From: Lachnoclostridium sp. An138 | Lineage (GTDB): Bacteria > Bacillota > Clostridia > Lachnospirales > Lachnospiraceae | Assembly: GCF_002160765.1 (NCBI RefSeq) | Contig: NZ_NFLF01000011.1 | Coordinates: forward strand, 52,143 to 116,142 | Reading direction: 5' to 3' | Length of the DNA: 64,000 nucleotides | Shown: positions 61,623-64,000 of the stretch, piece by piece | How positions within the stretch are numbered: the first letter of the stretch is position 1 | Layout of the letters: each line of letters opens with the position of its first letter | Translations under genes and position numbers: made by a program | Notes under the pieces: generated by a model | The model's input: the letters and a program-made list of their open reading frames with translations, nothing else | Databases searched by the model: none | What the model was told of the DNA's origin: nothing

Positions 61623-62653
61623 GCAGCAACACGGAAAAAGATATCTATATACTGGCAATAGAAAGCTCCTGTGATGAGACGGCGGCAGCGGTGGTGAAGA
61701 ATGGCCGCTGCGTTCTTTCCAATATAATCTCGTCGCAGATTGAGCTGCACAAGCTTTACGGAGGCGTGGTGCCTGAAATCGCTTCCCGGAAGCATATCGA
61801 AAAAATCAATCAGGTGATCCAGGAAGCTCTGGACACTGCGGGCATGACTCTGGATGATCTGGACGCCATAGGCGTCACTTACGGGCCGGGCCTTGTGGGC
61901 GCCCTTCTTGTGGGAGTGGCGGAAGCGAAGGCGATCAGCTACGCGAAAAAGCTGCCGCTGGTAGGTGTGCATCATATAGAAGGCCATATTTCCGCCAATT
62001 ATATTGAAAATCCCGATCTGGAGCCTCCGTTTGTCTGCCTGGTGGTGTCCGGCGGCCACACGCATCTGGTGATTGTGCGCGATTATGGAACCTATGAGAT
62101 TCTCGGCCGGACAAGAGACGACGCGGCAGGCGAGGCTTTTGACAAGGTAGCCCGCGCCATCGGCCTCGGTTATCCGGGAGGCCCGAAGATTGACAGGCTT
62201 TCAAAGGAAGGAAATCCGGACGCTATTGCATTTCCCAGGCCGAAGTTTGAGGATTCGCCCTATGACTTCAGCTTCAGCGGACTGAAATCAGCGGTGCTGA
62301 ATTACCTGAACGGCTGTCAGATGAAGGGTGAGACGGTGAACCGGGCAGACGTGGCGGCTTCCTTCCAGAAGGCGGTCTGCGACGTACTGGTGGAGCATGC
62401 CATGCAGGCGGTCCGGGACAGCGGCCTGGATAAATTCGCGATTGCGGGCGGCGTGGCTTCCAATTCTACTCTGCGGGCGGCGTTTACGGAAGCCTGTGAA
62501 AAGAATCACATCCGTTTTTACCATCCTTCACCGATTTTCTGTACGGATAATGCGGCTATGATTGGCGTGGCGGCTTACTATGAATTCATTGCCGGAAAAA
62601 GGGACGGTCTTGACCTGAATGCGGTTCCGAATCTGAAACTGGGGGAGCGGTGA
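61619..62653 (+). CDS. tsaD: tRNA N6-threonylcarbamoyltransferase TsaD
   Basis: 344 aa, usual length. [16 protein letters not shown] at the start, [23 protein letters not shown], the Fe/Zn-binding [12 protein letters not shown] (His-x3-His), [23 protein letters not shown], and [13 protein letters not shown]. It transfers the threonylcarbamoyl group to A37. tsaE and tsaB are 2.6 kb upstream in the same direction; the fourth gene, tsaC, is not in the window. Confidence 0.96.
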   Translation: MSSNTEKDIYILAIESSCDETAAAVVKNGRCVLSNIISSQIELHKLYGGVVPEIASRKHIEKINQVIQEALDTAGMTLDDLDAIGVTYGPGLVGALLVGVAEAKAISYAKKLPLVGVHHIEGHISANYIENPDLEPPFVCLVVSGGHTHLVIVRDYGTYEILGRTRDDAAGEAFDKVARAIGLGYPGGPKIDRLSKEGNPDAIAFPRPKFEDSPYDFSFSGLKSAVLNYLNGCQMKGETVNRADVAASFQKAVCDVLVEHAMQAVRDSGLDKFAIAGGVASNSTLRAAFTEACEKNHIRFYHPSPIFCTDNAAMIGVAAYYEFIAGKRDGLDLNAVPNLKLGER

Positions 62654-62655
62654 GA

Positions 62656-63375
62656 ATGAAGCGGAGAAAATGTACGGCCATCGTGCTGGCAGCAGGCCAG
62701 GGAAAACGGATGGGCAGCAGAATACAGAAGCAGTTTCTGGAGATTTGCGGCAGACCGGTGCTGTATTATTCGCTGGCCGCCTTTCAGGATTCGCCGCTGA
62801 TTGACAGTATGATTCTGGTCACCGGGGCGGCCGAGATTCCTTTTGTACAGAAGGAAATTGTAGAAAAGTATGGATTCAGTAAAGTGAAAATGGTTGTGGA
62901 AGGCGGGGCGGAGCGTTATGCTTCGGTCTGGAAGGGCCTTCAGGCTCTGGAGCATACTCTGACGGAGGAGGAAAAGGAAGGCTGCGTATTCATCCATGAC
63001 GGTGTCCGTCCGTTTATCCACGAGGAAATTCTATCCCGCGCCTTTGACGCAGTGGAAAAGTATCATGCCTGTGCTGTGGGAATGCCCTCCAAGGACACGG
63101 TAAAGATTGCGGATCAGGATGGGTTTGTGGCGATGACGCCGGCGCGGAGTCTTGTCTGGAGCATTCAGACTCCCCAGGTCTTTGATTTCCGTCTTGCGTA
63201 CCGGGCCTATGCGGAGCTTGAGAAAAGCGGGCGCACGGACGTGACGGACGACGCGATGATTGTGGAGGCGTTTACCGACACAAAAGTCCGTCTGGTAGAG
63301 GGCTCTTATGAGAACATCAAGATTACGACGCCGGAGGATCTGAAGATTGCGGAGGCGTTCCTGAAGGGCATCTGA
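62656..63375 (+). CDS. ispD: 2-C-methyl-D-erythritol 4-phosphate cytidylyltransferase
   Basis: 239 aa. IVLAAGQGKRMGSRIQKQFL with the CTP-binding signature, FIHDGVRPFIHEEIL, AVGMPSKDTVKIAD, SLVWSIQTPQVFDF and VTDDAMIVEA, IKITTPEDL. Third step of the MEP isoprenoid pathway. GGGGGAG at 62641-62647 is well placed for ATG 62656; the GTG at 62650 overlapping tsaD is too close. Its usual partner ispF is not seen here. Confidence 0.95.
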   Translation: MKRRKCTAIVLAAGQGKRMGSRIQKQFLEICGRPVLYYSLAAFQDSPLIDSMILVTGAAEIPFVQKEIVEKYGFSKVKMVVEGGAERYASVWKGLQALEHTLTEEEKEGCVFIHDGVRPFIHEEILSRAFDAVEKYHACAVGMPSKDTVKIADQDGFVAMTPARSLVWSIQTPQVFDFRLAYRAYAELEKSGRTDVTDDAMIVEAFTDTKVRLVEGSYENIKITTPEDLKIAEAFLKGI

Positions 63376-63460
63376 ATCGGTGCCGGAGCAGGGAAATTTT
63401 GTGCCAAAAACGGGCTTTAAATTTTAGTGAATTTTTTGCCAAAAAAAGTTTAAAAAAATG

Positions 63461-63489
63461 TTGACAGGGAAGGCTAAAAATGCTAGAAT
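63461..63489 (+). promoter_or_regulatory. Promoter of the tRNA-Ser genes
   Basis: TTGACA, 17 bp, TAGAAT, about 40 bp before the first tRNA. Confidence 0.85.
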
Positions 63490-63531
63490 ACAATCTGTCG
63501 CCACGCTAAGGCGGTGAGCGCGTCAGAGTGT

Positions 63532-63617
63532 GGAGAGGTATCGAAGTGGTCATAACGAGGCGGTCTTGAAAACCGTTTGTCCGAAAGGGCGCGTGGGTTC
63601 GAATCCCACCCTCTCCG
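63532..63617 (+). tRNA. tRNA-Ser (anticodon TGA)
   Basis: 86 nt. GGAGAGG pairs with CCTCTCC (G discriminator), CGGTCTTGAAAACCG is the anticodon arm with TGA at 63567-63569, GTGGGTTCGAATCCCAC the T arm. The long variable arm (TTGTCCGAAAGGGCGC) is typical of tRNA-Ser. CCA is not encoded. Confidence 0.95.
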
Positions 63618-63688
63618 TTAATAACCACTGTCGATGACAGGACGAGTTATTATATATGAAATACCGGGTTATGAGGACCGGGCATCTT

Positions 63689-63778
63689 GGAGAAGTACCC
63701 AAGCTGGCCGAAGGGGCTCCCCTGGAAAGGGAGTAGGTCGTTAATAGCGGCGCGAGGGTTCAAATCCCTCCTTCTCCG
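63689..63778 (+). tRNA. tRNA-Ser (anticodon GGA)
   Basis: 90 nt. GGAGAAG pairs with CTTCTCC, CTCCCCTGGAAAGGGAG is the anticodon arm with GGA at 63724-63726, GAGGGTTCAAATCCCTC the T arm; the long variable arm is TAGGTCGTTAATAGCGGCGC. CCA is not encoded. Confidence 0.95.
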
Positions 63779-63828
63779 TTAAGCTTGAAAGAGCAGAAAA
63801 ACATCGAATAAAAAGTGAAAAAAAGTGC

Positions 63829-63857
63829 TTGACATTCGAAAGTGATTATGCTAATAT
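63829..63857 (+). promoter_or_regulatory. Strong promoter, probably of an rRNA operon
   Basis: TTGACA, 17 bp, TAATAT, followed by a leader with CTTGATAACTGAACAG, typical of clostridial rRNA leaders. Confidence 0.75.
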
Positions 63858-64000
63858 ATTCAAGCTGGCTCGTGAGAGCCGACAGCGAACCTTGATAACT
63901 GAACAGTGCTAAAGAATCCTTGAAAATTCTTAAGAGAATTGTTCAAAGAACAAAACCTATTTATAACAGTAAACGGGAAAGAGATTGCCAGAAGCGATTT
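63858..64000 (+). other. Probable rRNA operon leader, continues beyond window
   Basis: GGCTCGTGAGAGCC and AATTCTTAAGAGAATT form short hairpins; the words CTTGATAACTGAACAG and TTCAAAGAAC resemble leader and antitermination sequences of rRNA operons. No 16S start is reached before the window ends. Confidence 0.6.

Overview
The window looks like a chromosomal segment of a Gram-positive, low-oxygen gut bacterium of the Clostridia, most likely family Lachnospiraceae. This rests on AGGAGG-type ribosome binding sites, consensus TTGACA/TATAAT promoters, a base composition near 50% GC, a long-form Hpf, ClpC, an RsiV-like anti-sigma factor, class-1B PyrD/PyrK, a spore-protein-like gene behind a sigma-G-like promoter, and a VanZ protein. 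The genus is not determined. No phage, plasmid, CRISPR array or intact insertion sequence was seen.

Layout. 1-3.1 kb: end of a cell-surface polysaccharide cluster (polyprenyl sugar transferase, LCP ligase, glycosyltransferase). 3.1-8.0 kb: hflX, then pyrimidine genes pyrF-pyrK-pyrD and pyrE with its own promoter. 8.0-11.1 kb: small membrane proteins, VanZ and a long M29-type aminopeptidase. 11.2-14.7 kb: purE-purM-purN-purD. 14.8-17.6 kb: an ECF sigma factor with an RsiV-like anti-sigma factor and two lipoproteins. 17.7-20.1 kb (minus): a fused FeoA-FeoB iron transporter. 20.3-24.1 kb: an SH3b membrane protein and clpC, followed by a 60-nt duplicated intergenic repeat. 24.5-30.6 kb: a conserved small protein, radA, a eukaryotic-type hisA, hpf and secA with an unusual hairpin-rich leader.

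30.7-45.3 kb is a pentose locus, best read as D-xylose: a ROK repressor (minus), a membrane-anchored sugar-binding protein with a LytS/YesM-type kinase and a YesN-type regulator, two more sugar-binding lipoproteins, the ABC ATPase and permease, a DUF4867 protein, an L-fucose/L-arabinose isomerase-family protein and xylulokinase. Two palindromes resembling XylR operators lie in front of the sensor operon and the transporter operon. There is no classical xylA here, so the fucose-isomerase-like protein is the candidate xylose isomerase.

45.3-58.5 kb is more mosaic: the spore-protein-like gene, a stand-alone HipA-like kinase whose 3' end overlaps a MITE-like inverted repeat, a saccharopine-dehydrogenase-family gene under a glycine-riboswitch-like tandem RNA, an arylsulfate sulfotransferase, a TetR regulator, an oleate hydratase with an added N-terminal membrane anchor, a CsoR repressor behind a tandem 69-bp palindromic repeat, a SpoIID-like peptidoglycan-binding protein, an XRE membrane regulator, and ribU under an FMN riboswitch with an expanded arm. 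58.5-63.4 kb is housekeeping: tsaE-tsaB-rimI, a small Cys-rich protein, rnz, tsaD, ispD. The window closes with two tRNA-Ser genes and the promoter and leader of what is probably an rRNA operon.
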